The translations under genes were made by a program, and so were the position numbers. 64,000 nt of DNA from the NCBI RefSeq assembly GCF_003001955.1, contig NZ_PVNH01000015.1, forward strand, positions 1-64,000, read 5' to 3'. The notes below the pieces were generated by a model. That model worked only from the letters and a program-made list of their open reading frames with translations. It was not told the DNA's origin and ran no database searches. The DNA is from Prauserella shujinwangii (GTDB taxonomy: Bacteria; Actinomycetota; Actinomycetes; Mycobacteriales; Pseudonocardiaceae). Of this stretch, positions 1-8,380 are shown piece by piece; position 1 is the stretch's first letter; each line of letters opens with the position of its first letter.

Positions 1-110
1 GACTCGTCGGCGGCATCCCCTGGTTCGTCCCACCACCCCACGTCGACCCCCGCCGAAGACCCCGCCGCAACACCCTCCACACCAGACACCCGGCCCCACT
101 CGCCGCCTGA
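1..110 (+). CDS. 3' end of a DUF222/HNH endonuclease-type protein (partial)
   Basis: Reading frame 3 is open from the window edge to a TGA at 108-110. The 35 visible residues include GGIPWFVPPPHVDP and RRNTLH, which resemble the extreme C-terminus of actinobacterial DUF222 proteins carrying an HNH endonuclease domain. The catalytic part lies upstream of the window. These genes are usually multicopy and are of uncertain function. Assigned from tail similarity only. Confidence 0.55.
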   Translation, partial: LVGGIPWFVPPPHVDPRRRPRRNTLHTRHPAPLAA

Positions 111-287
111 CCAGCAACCAGCCGCCGGGAGACGAGCGTGCCCCGGCTCGCCCGCCTACCCGGCGGGGATACCCAGCCAGCGGCCGTCGGTGCGGGGATG
201 CCGCTGGCCGGACCGGCCGAGCTCGTCGCCGTGGGTGGACGACGCCCACCGCGGCCGCTGGCCAGGACGGCACCCGGTGAGGTGGCC

Positions 288-440
288 GTGAACGTGCTCA
301 GCCTTGGCGTGTTGGTCGCACTGCTGGTGTTGCTGGACGTCGACCGCCCGCTGGTCCGGTTCGGACTGCCGGTGGCGTTCGCCGGCTACGCCGCTGTCCG
401 CATCGCGATCGTGGCCGGCAGGCAGCGACGGCGACGCTGA
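288..440 (+). CDS. Small two-helix membrane protein, unknown function
   Basis: Fifty codons from a GTG preceded by GGTGAG at a spacing of about six bases. The protein has two hydrophobic stretches (about residues 4-16 and 25-41) and a basic tail ending in RRRR, as expected for a small integral membrane protein with a cytoplasmic C-terminus. The same frame is open from another GTG at 138, but that extension is proline- and arginine-rich with no domain, so the internal start is preferred. No family recognised; it could be spurious. Confidence 0.35.
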   Translation: MNVLSLGVLVALLVLLDVDRPLVRFGLPVAFAGYAAVRIAIVAGRQRRRR

Positions 441-557
441 GGCCGACCCTGCCGCCCCGCCGCCCGAGGCGCCTCGAACCGCCCGTCTCGGCCGAGCCGG
501 GAGCGCCGTGGCGACGAGGTCGCCCAGCTCGGGGACCCACGCGGCACTAGCCTGGAA

Positions 558-1919
558 ATGATGGAGATCCAGCAGGCGATCGATCACGTGGGGTTCGGCC
601 GGTTCCAGCGCAGGCTGTTCCTCGTCTGCGGGGTCACCTGGGCCGCGGACGCGGCGGAGATCTTCCTGATCTCCTTCGCGCTTCCCGGGTTCCGCGACGA
701 GTTCGGCCTGTCGGCGACCGAGGCGGGTCTGGTCGTGACGGCGACCTTCGCGGGCATGCTGGCCGGGGCGTGGGTGTGGGGAGCCGTGGCGGACCGGGTG
801 GGCAGGCGCCTCGGTTTCCAGCTCACGATCGCGATCTTCGCGTTCGCCGGGCTGGCGTCCGCGTTCGCCCCCGACGCGGTGTGGCTGGCGGTCCTGCGTG
901 CGCTGACCGGGTTCGGGCTCGGTGGCGCGCTGCCGCTGGACTTCTCCCTGTTCGCCGAGTACCTGCCGACGCGCAACCGGGGACGATGGCTGGTCCTGTT
1001 GGAGAGTTTCTGGGCCGTCGGCACGGTGATCGCGGCCGTACTGGGACTGCTGCTGGTCCCGACACTGGGCTGGCGCTGGCTGCTGGCCACCTCGGCCGTC
1101 GCGGCGCTGCTGGTGCTGTGGGTGCGGCTGCGCGTCCCGGAGTCGGCCCGCTACCTGCTCACCCGAGGCCGCCAGGACGAGGCCAGACGGCTGCTGGACC
1201 GGATCGCCACGGAGAACGGGACGCGCCTGCCGCCCGGCGAGCTCACCGTGCCCGAGGGCAGCGGCCGGACCGGCCTCGGCCAGCTGCTCCGAGGCGGGCT
1301 ACGCCGCACCACCCTGACGTTGTGGGCGCTGTGGCTGCTCATCGCCTTCTCCTACTACGGGATCTTCGTCTGGCTGCCGGACATCTTCGCCGAGCGCTAC
1401 GGCTACGACCTGCTGAACAGCTACCGCTACGTCTTCTACCTCGCGCTCATCCAGCTCCCCGGGTACTTCAGCGCCGCCTGGCTGGTCGACCGGTGGGGAC
1501 GCAAGCCGGTCCTCGCCACCTACCTCGCGGCGAGCGCCGTCGCCACCCTCCTGTGGTCGCTGGTCGCGGGCGTGGGGCCGATTCTCGCCACCGCCGGGCT
1601 GATGAGCTTCTTCACGCTCGGCGCCTGGGCGGCGCTCTACGCCTACACGCCGGAGGTCTACCCGACGCAGCTGCGCGCCGGGGGCATGGGCATCGCGAGC
1701 GGCTTCGCCCGGATCGGCGGCACGGTCGCCCCACTGCTCGGCGGGGTGCTGCTGTCGATCTCGCTGGTCGCCGCCCTCAGTGTCTTCGCGGTGGCGTTCG
1801 CGGGGGCCGCGCTCGTGGCGCTCGTCTTCGCCGGCGAGACGCGCGGACGTCCCCTCAGCGACACCCTCACCCAGCTCTCCGCGCTCGCTCCCGGCCGCAC
1901 CCGGAATCCACGGAAGTAG
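558..1919 (+). CDS. MFS transporter, metabolite/sugar-porter type
   Basis: 453 residues, the normal size for a 12-helix major facilitator. The conserved loop between helices 2 and 3 is visible as GAVADRVGRR near residues 75-84, and the equivalent loop of the second half reads DRWGRKP near residue 315. Helix 4 carries R-x-LTGFGLGGALP, and PESARYLLTRGR is typical of the sugar/metabolite:proton symporter branch. It probably imports a small organic acid or sugar; the substrate cannot be deduced. ATG at 558 is followed at once by a second ATG and the Shine-Dalgarno match is weak. It stands alone on the plus strand. Confidence 0.85.
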   Translation: MMEIQQAIDHVGFGRFQRRLFLVCGVTWAADAAEIFLISFALPGFRDEFGLSATEAGLVVTATFAGMLAGAWVWGAVADRVGRRLGFQLTIAIFAFAGLASAFAPDAVWLAVLRALTGFGLGGALPLDFSLFAEYLPTRNRGRWLVLLESFWAVGTVIAAVLGLLLVPTLGWRWLLATSAVAALLVLWVRLRVPESARYLLTRGRQDEARRLLDRIATENGTRLPPGELTVPEGSGRTGLGQLLRGGLRRTTLTLWALWLLIAFSYYGIFVWLPDIFAERYGYDLLNSYRYVFYLALIQLPGYFSAAWLVDRWGRKPVLATYLAASAVATLLWSLVAGVGPILATAGLMSFFTLGAWAALYAYTPEVYPTQLRAGGMGIASGFARIGGTVAPLLGGVLLSISLVAALSVFAVAFAGAALVALVFAGETRGRPLSDTLTQLSALAPGRTRNPRK

Positions 1920-2039
1920 GGCTGGACGGCCCAGACCTCGCTGCTCCGACTGGCGGACCGGCACGGGATCGCCACGGACGTCCCGGCTCGGCGGCTTAGG
2001 ATTCGCCCGATGAACTCGAGCTCTCGCCAGGAGGAACGC

Positions 2040-2435
2040 ATGTCAGCCGCCGGTCAGCCACGACGGTTCGCCACGGTGGACGCGTACAACGTCGCGCACC
2101 CCGGCCGCCGCATGCCCTCGGAGGCGCCCGAACGGCACCGCCTGCGCGGCTTCCACGCGGCCATGGCCGGCGTCGAGGACGATCTCACGGGCAGCGGAGC
2201 GTCACTGACCATCGACTTCCTGCCGGGTGGAGCGCCGAGGCCGGGCGAGGAGGACCGGCTCGGCAACGTCGTCGCCTCGCACTGGGGGCAGGCACCGATC
2301 GTCGTCCTCGCCGAGGAGGTCTCCTTGCGGGAGGCGTGGCGGGCCATCACCGGCTCCTGGCCCGCCCGCCTCTCCCAGGCCCGCCAGATCCTCGCCGACC
2401 TGCGCGCGGACGCCCGGCCTGCACCGGCAGGCTGA
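2040..2435 (+). CDS. Conserved-looking hypothetical protein, 131 aa
   Basis: Start ATG at 2040 is chosen over the upstream ATG at 2010 because a strong AGGAGG lies seven bases before it. The product is soluble, with no membrane segment or signal peptide. It contains FLPGGAPRPGEEDRLGNVVASHWG in its middle and an alpha-helical, Arg/Ala-rich C-terminus. I recognise no family. It has no close partner on the same strand. Confidence 0.55.
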   Translation: MSAAGQPRRFATVDAYNVAHPGRRMPSEAPERHRLRGFHAAMAGVEDDLTGSGASLTIDFLPGGAPRPGEEDRLGNVVASHWGQAPIVVLAEEVSLREAWRAITGSWPARLSQARQILADLRADARPAPAG

Positions 2436-2687
2436 TCGCCGCCCGCGTGGTTGACCCGCCCGCCCAGCGGGCGAACGATCGTGGCACTTCCCGCTCACCG
2501 TCCCTCCGGCGCGCCGGACGTGGGGGACCCGTTCCACGACGCCGAGGACGTCGGCACCCGGATGGCGAGCCTGGACCACGGCGCGCTGACGATCACCGGG
2601 CCACAGAGTGAGGCGGCCAAGCCGAGGCGGATCCCGACCTCCGGCTCGTGACGCGCCTCGCCGGGCGGTGTCTCCGGCGACCCGGCG

Positions 2688-2924
2688 TCATCGCTCGCCG
2701 TCGAGCACCTTGTCCGGAGCCGGGTGCTCGACGAGCGCGAGCACCCGGCTGGACATGAAGCGCGCGGTGCGCACAGGCGTGCCCGTGCGCGTCACCTCGG
2801 CGACCTCCACCACGCCGCGGCCGATGGTCACCTCGACCCGGCGCCCGATGCGGGTGGCGGCGATCTCGTAGGCACGGTTCCCGTCGCCCGCGTCGATCAC
2901 CACTTCGACTCGGTCTCCACGCAT
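2688..2924 (-). CDS. Small beta-rich hypothetical protein
   Basis: 78 codons from an internal ATG (MRGDRVEVVID). The longer frame to 2981 overlaps the upstream hydrolase and adds a low-complexity head. The alternation of Val/Ile with charged residues (VEVVIDAG, RRVEVTIGRGVVEVAEV) predicts a small beta barrel, and the C-terminus reads RFMSSRVLALVEHPAP. It lies 28 bp downstream of the alpha/beta hydrolase, so the two are probably co-transcribed. Function unknown. Confidence 0.55.
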   Translation of the reverse strand: MRGDRVEVVIDAGDGNRAYEIAATRIGRRVEVTIGRGVVEVAEVTRTGTPVRTARFMSSRVLALVEHPAPDKVLDGER

Positions 2925-2952
2925 CCCAGATCCACCGCCGACCGATTCTGTC

Positions 2953-3750
2953 CTATCCGGACGATTCTTCCGGGCTCTCACCGTCCGGCCGCGCCCAGTC
3001 CGCGAGCCTCGGTTCGAGTGCCGCGTAGACGTCCGGGTCGAGGCCCATCGCGGTATGACAGCTGCGCACCTCCACGCACTCGGCGTCCGGGTCGCGGCAC
3101 AGCCGCCACGGCACGACGGCGTCGTTGCGGGAGTAGACGGCGACCGCGGGAACGTCGGCGGGCAACGGCGCCGCCAACCGCCGCACGTTGTCCCGGTAAC
3201 AGGTCCCGGTGAAGCAGTCGTCGTCGAGCAGGCCGGGCACGCCGACCGCGGACAGACGCGTGAGCGCCCTGGCGATCCGCACCGTTCCCGGGTGGGCGCC
3301 GAGCGGATCGAGGACGGGGCTGGCGAGCATCACCAGGCCACGGACCAGGTCGGGTCTACGCACGGCCACGAGCCTGCCGAGCCAGCCACCCCGGCTCTGT
3401 CCGAGCACGACCACCCTCCCGCCGGTGGCCTCGGCATGGTCCTCGAGCCGCCGCTCGACCCGTTCCAGCAGGGTCGTCGTGCACCCGATGTTCAGCCCGA
3501 TGCGGGCTCCCTCCGGCCGATAGCCGCGAGACCGCAGCCACCGGTGCGCGACCATCAGGCTCCGGTCACCGAAGCCGAAGCCCGGAACGAGCAGCACACC
3601 GCGGCCCGCGCCCTGCCGGGAACGTCCGCCGCGCCACACGGGATGCCGCAGCAGGCGCGGCAGCATGGCGGCGGTAGCGAGCACGACCTGTTCCCGGCCC
3701 GCCGCGCGCAGCGCGCCGACGGCACCGCCGGGCCGTTTGAGCGACCACAT
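2953..3750 (-). CDS. Alpha/beta hydrolase
   Basis: 265 residues from ATG (MWSLKRPGG). The frame is open further upstream, but that part is low complexity and would overlap the divergent methyltransferase promoter. The alpha/beta-hydrolase fold shows as VLLVPGFGFGD (oxyanion loop), VVVLGQSRGGWLGR (nucleophile elbow, Ser of GQSRG), an acidic residue in VYSRNDAVVP and a His in VRSCHTAMG, so the Ser-Asp-His triad is complete. The substrate is unknown; a lipid or ester is most likely. It is followed by a small gene on the same strand. Confidence 0.75.
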   Translation of the reverse strand: MWSLKRPGGAVGALRAAGREQVVLATAAMLPRLLRHPVWRGGRSRQGAGRGVLLVPGFGFGDRSLMVAHRWLRSRGYRPEGARIGLNIGCTTTLLERVERRLEDHAEATGGRVVVLGQSRGGWLGRLVAVRRPDLVRGLVMLASPVLDPLGAHPGTVRIARALTRLSAVGVPGLLDDDCFTGTCYRDNVRRLAAPLPADVPAVAVYSRNDAVVPWRLCRDPDAECVEVRSCHTAMGLDPDVYAALEPRLADWARPDGESPEESSG

Positions 3751-3869
3751 ACCGAGGGATACCACGTCCGGACTGGACCGACACCCGCTCACCCGGCCGA
3801 GTCCGGGCAAGCCCTCGGGGAGGGAGATTCCCGTCCCGTCACGACCGGGCGGCGTGCCAGGATGCCCGC

Positions 3870-4520
3870 GTGAGCCGTTTCGCGTGGGACCACAACGCGT
3901 ACTACCACCGGACCCTGCTGCGCACGCTCCCCGCCGCGCCCGGACGCGTCCTGGACGTGGGTTGCGGCGCCGGAGCCCTCGCCACCGCGCTCGCGGCCAG
4001 GTCACGGCACGTCGACGCGCTCGACCGTGCCCCGGAGATGATCGCCGCCGCCGAGCGGGCCGTACCGGGCAACGTCCGCTGTGTACACGCCGACTTCCTG
4101 CGCGACACCCACCCCGGCGCCGCCCCGGCCGGCCACTACGACGCGGTCGTCTCGGTCAGCGCGCTGCACCACATGCCGCTCTCGGACGCGCTGCCCCGCA
4201 TGGCGAACGCGCTCCGGCCCGGCGGGGTGCTCGCCGCGATCGCGCTCCCCCGCACCGACCTGCCGCGTGAACTGCCGGTCGAACTGGCCGCGTTCGCCGC
4301 GCAGCGAGTGCTCGCCGCGACGTTCGCCGTGGCCAGGACGGTGGGCCGCGGCCGGTGGTACGCGCCGGAGCACTCGCACGACGCGATGCCCGTGGTGCTG
4401 GATCCGCCGCTCACCACGCGACAGGTCCGCGCGCGGGCCGCGGCGATCCTGCCCGGCGCCCGGGTGCGGAGGCTGCTGTTCTGGCGCTACCTGCTGGTCT
4501 GGCACAAGCCCGGAGGCTAG
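3870..4520 (+). CDS. Class I SAM-dependent methyltransferase
   Basis: 216 residues, GTG start. Motif I is VLDVGCGAGALA (about residues 27-38), followed by the acidic end of strand 2 (VDALDRAPEM) and motif post-I HADFLRD. The later motif ALHHMPLSDALPRMANALRPGGVL is typical of UbiE/Methyltransf_11 proteins acting on small molecules. The C-terminus ends RLLFWRYLLVWHKPGG. It diverges from the hydrolase at 2953-3750 and runs directly into the remnant of a multicopper oxidase. The methyl acceptor is unknown. Confidence 0.85.
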   Translation: MSRFAWDHNAYYHRTLLRTLPAAPGRVLDVGCGAGALATALAARSRHVDALDRAPEMIAAAERAVPGNVRCVHADFLRDTHPGAAPAGHYDAVVSVSALHHMPLSDALPRMANALRPGGVLAAIALPRTDLPRELPVELAAFAAQRVLAATFAVARTVGRGRWYAPEHSHDAMPVVLDPPLTTRQVRARAAAILPGARVRRLLFWRYLLVWHKPGG

Positions 4521-4523
4521 CGC

Positions 4524-5201
4524 CACTCCCCCGACGTCGATCCCATCGCCGTCAGGGGAGACCTCCGTCTACACGAGCAAGCCCAGGACATGCCGGCACG
4601 TTCGCCTACCACTCATACGGCCGTGCAGGACATGATGGGTCTGGTCGGCGCGATCACCGTGCTGCCGCGCAGCCAGCGCCAGTCGGTGAAGGCCGACGTG
4701 GACGTCATGCTGACCATGCAGCAGTGGTGGTGGGAGGCCGAGGGAGCGCTGGTCAACCCGTTCGGCAACGACGGCCACTTCGGCTGGTTCACCATCAACG
4801 GCCGCACCGGCGAGGCATCGGGTGGGCCGATCGACATCGCCGCCGGGGACCTCGTGCGGCTCAGGCTGTACAACGCGGGGCAAGGTGTGCACGCGATGCA
4901 TCTCCACGGTCACGACCAGTTCCGGGTGGCCAAGAACGGCCACGCCGTGCCGGTCGTCCGCCAGACGACCCAGTCCATCAGCCCCGGCGACTTCTTCCTG
5001 GTCGAGTTCGTCGCCAGGCCGGGCAACTGGCTGTTCCACTGTCACTTCCCCCACCACACGGCCAACCGGATGCTGTCCGGCTGGCGGGGTTCACCGGTCG
5101 GCATGAGCCGGATCTTCCACACCGCAGGCGCGCCCCCGGTGCCGCCCGAGTACTTCAGCGACAACTACTACCTGCCCCCGCCCGGGGTGCCTCCCCGGTG
5201 A
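4524..5201 (+). pseudogene. Decayed multicopper oxidase (laccase-like)
   Basis: Starting immediately after the methyltransferase stop, three reading frames each carry successive pieces of one multicopper oxidase: SGETSVYTSKP in one frame, GTFAYHS in a second, then HTAVQDMMGLVGAITVLP in a third from about 4608. Joining them needs at least two frameshifts. The N-terminal copper domain is missing altogether. The last domain is intact over 203 codons from ATG 4590, with HLHGH and the type-1/type-3 copper motif HCHFPHHTANRM, so a truncated protein could still be made. An active oxidase is not expected, because the N-terminal His-x-His motifs are absent. Confidence 0.75.
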
Positions 5202-5229
5202 GCGCCCGCGGGCCCGAGCACGTCCGGGG

Positions 5230-5823
5230 TCAGCGCAGGCGCAGCCGGCCGAGGAACCCGTCGAGCTGGGCCAGCTGCCGCACGGGGGTGCTCTCGGCCG
5301 GCGAGAGCACCCCCTGGATCTGCAGGCCCATCAGCATGGCCAGCAGCTCGTCCACCGCGGCGGGGACGTCGACGGACGCGGCGACGGTGCCGTCGGCAAC
5401 GGCCTCTTCGATGCGCTGGGTCATCTCGGCGCGCCACCGGTTGGTGGAGTTCGTGTAGAGCTCGGCCTTGTCGCTGGAGTTGAGCGCCTGCTGCCAGAAG
5501 GTGATGGCCAGGCGCGCCTCGGCCAGGCGCTCCTCGTCGAGCGGCATGATCTCCAGGCAGAGCGTGCGCAGGCCGGAAAGCCCTCTGCGGTCGGGCTCGA
5601 CCTTGTCGGCGCGGGTGTTGGTGGCGTCGAAGATGTGCTGGAACGCGGCTGTGAGCACGGCGTCCTTGTTCGGGAAGTAGTACAGCAGCGCGCCGTTGGC
5701 GAAGCCGGCGGCCTCGGCGATCCGCCGGGTGGTCACCGACTGGATGCCCTCCTCCGCGATCAGCCGCCAGACGACGCCGATGATCTCCCTGCGGCGTGCC
5801 TCGTGGTCCACGATCTTCGGCAC
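5230..5823 (-). CDS. TetR-family regulator, probably of the amine oxidase gene
   Basis: 197 residues. N-terminal DNA-binding domain: EIIGVVWRLIAEEGIQSVTTRR, then IAEAAGFANGALLYYFPNKD as the helix-turn-helix and following helix. The C-terminal ligand domain is all-alpha and ends in PVRQLAQLDGFLGRLRLR, resembling regulators with a TetR_C_6/BetI-type ligand domain. It is transcribed divergently from the copper amine oxidase across 141 bp that contain an AT-rich candidate operator. Autoregulation and amine-responsive control of the oxidase are inferred. Confidence 0.85.
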   Translation of the reverse strand: MPKIVDHEARRREIIGVVWRLIAEEGIQSVTTRRIAEAAGFANGALLYYFPNKDAVLTAAFQHIFDATNTRADKVEPDRRGLSGLRTLCLEIMPLDEERLAEARLAITFWQQALNSSDKAELYTNSTNRWRAEMTQRIEEAVADGTVAASVDVPAAVDELLAMLMGLQIQGVLSPAESTPVRQLAQLDGFLGRLRLR

Positions 5824-5901
5824 GAAACCCCCGTCCGGACGTCCTTCGCGGCACGGTGACCCCGCCGAGCCTACGCCCGGTCAGCTCGACGTTCGCCGTA
5901 G

Positions 5902-5938
5902 CCCCTTTTATTTTGTACGCTTGCTCAGAATAATGGGG
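5902..5938. promoter_or_regulatory. Candidate operator/promoter between TetR and amine oxidase
   Basis: An AT-rich pocket in otherwise GC-rich DNA. CCCCTTTTATT (5902-5912) and AATAATGGGG (5929-5938) form an imperfect inverted repeat. Its position, 26 bp before the oxidase start and upstream of the divergent TetR gene, fits a TetR operator overlapping the promoter. No experiment supports it. Confidence 0.35.
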
Positions 5939-5964
5939 CGCACCCGACTTCGGAAGGACCGCCA

Positions 5965-7863
5965 ATGACGTCGCACACCCATCCGCTGTCCTCGCTCAGC
6001 CCGGCCGAGATCGCCACCGTCCGCCAGGTCATGGCCGATGCCGGGCTCGTCTCGGACACCACCCGGTTCGCCTACGTCGGACTCGACGAACCCGGCAAGC
6101 CCGACGTGCTCGCCGGCACCGTGACCGACCGGCGCGCCAGGGTGCTCCTGCTCGACATCGCGACCGGCAAGGCGGACGACGTCCGGGTGTCCGTCGCCGA
6201 GGGCGCGGTGCGGGAGGTGACCCCGATCGACGGCGCCGCGGGCCAGATCGCGATCCTCAACGAGGAGTTCGGCGTGATCGACGGGATCCTGGCCGGCTGC
6301 GCCGAGTGGACGCAGGCGCTGCGGGCACGGGGCGTCGACCCGGACACCGTGGTGTACGCCCCGCTGTCGGCGGGCAACTACGGGTACCCGGACGAGGAGG
6401 GCAAGCGCATGATGCGCGTGCTCGCCTTCCGCCAGGACCACCCCGGCGACCACTGCTGGGCGCATCCCGTCGACGGACTGTGCGCGTACGTCGATCTCAT
6501 CGCGAGGTCCGTCCACAAGATCATCGACCACCGCGTGCACCCGGTACCGGCCGAGCCGGGCAACTACCACGATCCCGCGGTCGCGGGCCCGCCCCTCGAA
6601 GGCCTCCGGCCGATCTCGATCACCCAACCGGACGGACCGTCGTTCCGGTTCGACGGGGAGCGGCTGACCTGGGCGAACTGGTCACTGCGCGTCGGATTCG
6701 ACATGCGCGAGGGCCTGGTCCTGCGCCAACTGTCCTACCGGGACGGCGACACCGAGCGGCCGGTCGTCTACCGCGCCTCCATCGCCGAGATGGTGGTGCC
6801 CTACGGCGACCCGTCCCCGGTCCGGTTCTGGCAGAACTACTTCGACACCGGGGAGTACCTCTACGGCCGCTACGCCAACTCGCTGCGGCTGGGCTGCGAC
6901 TGCCTCGGGGAGATCACCTACCTCGACGCCACGATCGCCGACGAGTTCGGCAACCCGCACACGATCGGCAACGCCATCTGCGTCCACGAGGAGGACTTCG
7001 GCACGCTGTGGAAGCACAGCGACCTGTTCACCGGGGTGTCGGAGGTGCGCAGGCAGCGCAGGCTGGTGATCAGTTTCTTCACCACCGTCGGCAACTACGA
7101 CTACGGCTTCTACTGGTACCTCTACCTCGACGGCACGATCGAGTGCGAGGCCAAGCTCACCGGCATCCCGTTCACCTCCGCCTATCCGGAGGAGGGATCC
7201 GCGTTCGCCACCGAACTCGCACCGGGCCTGGGCGCCCCGTACCACCAGCACCTGTTCTGCGCCCGGCTGGACATGACCGTGGACGGGGTGGAGAACGCGG
7301 TGGACGAGGTCGACGTCGTCCGGCTGCCGATGAGCGAGGCCAATCCGTACGGCAACGCGTTCACCAGCCGCACCACCCGGCTCGGCAACGAGCGGGACGG
7401 CGCGCGCGAAGCCGACGCGGCGGTCAGCCGCACGTGGCACATCGTCAACCCGGGCACGCGCAACCGCATGGGCACCCCGGTCGGCTACGCGCTGCTGCCC
7501 CAGCAGGCACCGACGCTGCTCGCCGACCCCGGTTCGGTGATCGCCGCCAGGGCGGCCTTCGCGACGAAACACCTCTGGGTCACCCGGTACTCGGCCGACG
7601 AACGCTACCCCGCAGGCGACCACGTCAACCAGAGCCCCGGCCACGGCGGGCTGCCCGGCTACACCGCGGCGGAACGGGACATCGACGGCCAGGACATCGT
7701 CGTCTGGCACACGTTCGGCCCCACCCACCTCCCCCGGCTCGAGGACTGGCCGATCATGCCGGTCGACTACGCCAAGTTCACCCTCAAACCGTTCGGGTTC
7801 TTCGACCGCAATCCCACCCTGAACGTGCCCGCGACACCGGGCGGCCACTGCCACGCCGACTGA
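5965..7863 (+). CDS. Copper-containing primary-amine oxidase
   Basis: 632 residues, full length for the bacterial copper amine oxidases (Arthrobacter globiformis enzyme about 638). It oxidises primary amines to aldehyde, ammonia and hydrogen peroxide. Key residues are all present: the topaquinone precursor Tyr378 in TVGNYDYG, the catalytic base Asp294 in YFDTGEYLYG, and copper ligands His427, His429 (PYHQHLF) and His588 (GPTHLPRLEDW). All sit at a constant offset of four from my recollection of the Arthrobacter numbering. There is no signal peptide, so it is cytoplasmic. The divergent TetR gene probably controls it. The amine substrate (aromatic amine, histamine or tyramine) cannot be told from sequence. 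Confidence 0.95.
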   Translation: MTSHTHPLSSLSPAEIATVRQVMADAGLVSDTTRFAYVGLDEPGKPDVLAGTVTDRRARVLLLDIATGKADDVRVSVAEGAVREVTPIDGAAGQIAILNEEFGVIDGILAGCAEWTQALRARGVDPDTVVYAPLSAGNYGYPDEEGKRMMRVLAFRQDHPGDHCWAHPVDGLCAYVDLIARSVHKIIDHRVHPVPAEPGNYHDPAVAGPPLEGLRPISITQPDGPSFRFDGERLTWANWSLRVGFDMREGLVLRQLSYRDGDTERPVVYRASIAEMVVPYGDPSPVRFWQNYFDTGEYLYGRYANSLRLGCDCLGEITYLDATIADEFGNPHTIGNAICVHEEDFGTLWKHSDLFTGVSEVRRQRRLVISFFTTVGNYDYGFYWYLYLDGTIECEAKLTGIPFTSAYPEEGSAFATELAPGLGAPYHQHLFCARLDMTVDGVENAVDEVDVVRLPMSEANPYGNAFTSRTTRLGNERDGAREADAAVSRTWHIVNPGTRNRMGTPVGYALLPQQAPTLLADPGSVIAARAAFATKHLWVTRYSADERYPAGDHVNQSPGHGGLPGYTAAERDIDGQDIVVWHTFGPTHLPRLEDWPIMPVDYAKFTLKPFGFFDRNPTLNVPATPGGHCHAD

Positions 7864-7887
7864 GCGCCACCCCGCTACGCTCACCGC

Positions 7888-8181
7888 GTGGGCGGCGAGT
7901 CCCGGCGGAAGGCCCTGCGCGGGTACCTCGACCGGAAGATCCGGATCAGGCTCCGGATCTTCCTGCGCACGGTGGCCGGCAGGGTCGACGCGGTCGGCGC
8001 GGTGATCCTCGTGGCGTACCTGGTCTTCGCGGTCTTCCGCACCCGGATCGTCGGGCTGCGGGTGCACGGCCCCGCGGGCGGAGCGACCAGCGTGGCCGTG
8101 CTGGCCGGGGTGATGGCGGGCCAGGTGCTCGGCATCAGATACGGCCTGCGCCGGCTGTACCGCGAGGTCACGGGCACCTAG
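7888..8181 (+). CDS. Small membrane protein, unknown
   Basis: 97 codons from a GTG, 24 bp after the amine oxidase stop. A very basic N-terminus (RRKALRGYLDRKIRIRLRIFLR) precedes a hydrophobic helix (AVILVAYLVFAVFR) and a second, weaker one (VAVLAGVMAGQVLG). It may share the oxidase transcript. No family recognised. Confidence 0.5.
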   Translation: MGGESRRKALRGYLDRKIRIRLRIFLRTVAGRVDAVGAVILVAYLVFAVFRTRIVGLRVHGPAGGATSVAVLAGVMAGQVLGIRYGLRRLYREVTGT

Positions 8182-8380
8182 CCGGCCGGAGGCCCGGTAC
8201 CGCGCCGGGATAACGACGCCGGTGCGTCCCGGCTATCGCGATTCGCTGACGGCCGTGAAAAAGACACTCTGGGTATCGCCGTCATTAACCCGAACAGCCC
8301 TTGTGGCGAACCGAAACGCGAGTTTGGGTTGCCAGGCGCGAATCGGACGATCCGCGGACCGCGGAGAACCGGAGGAAGAA

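Noticed and set aside
2451-2651. 66-codon plus-strand open frame
   Set aside because: No ribosome site, no domain, and a competing low-complexity frame on the other strand; coding not supported.
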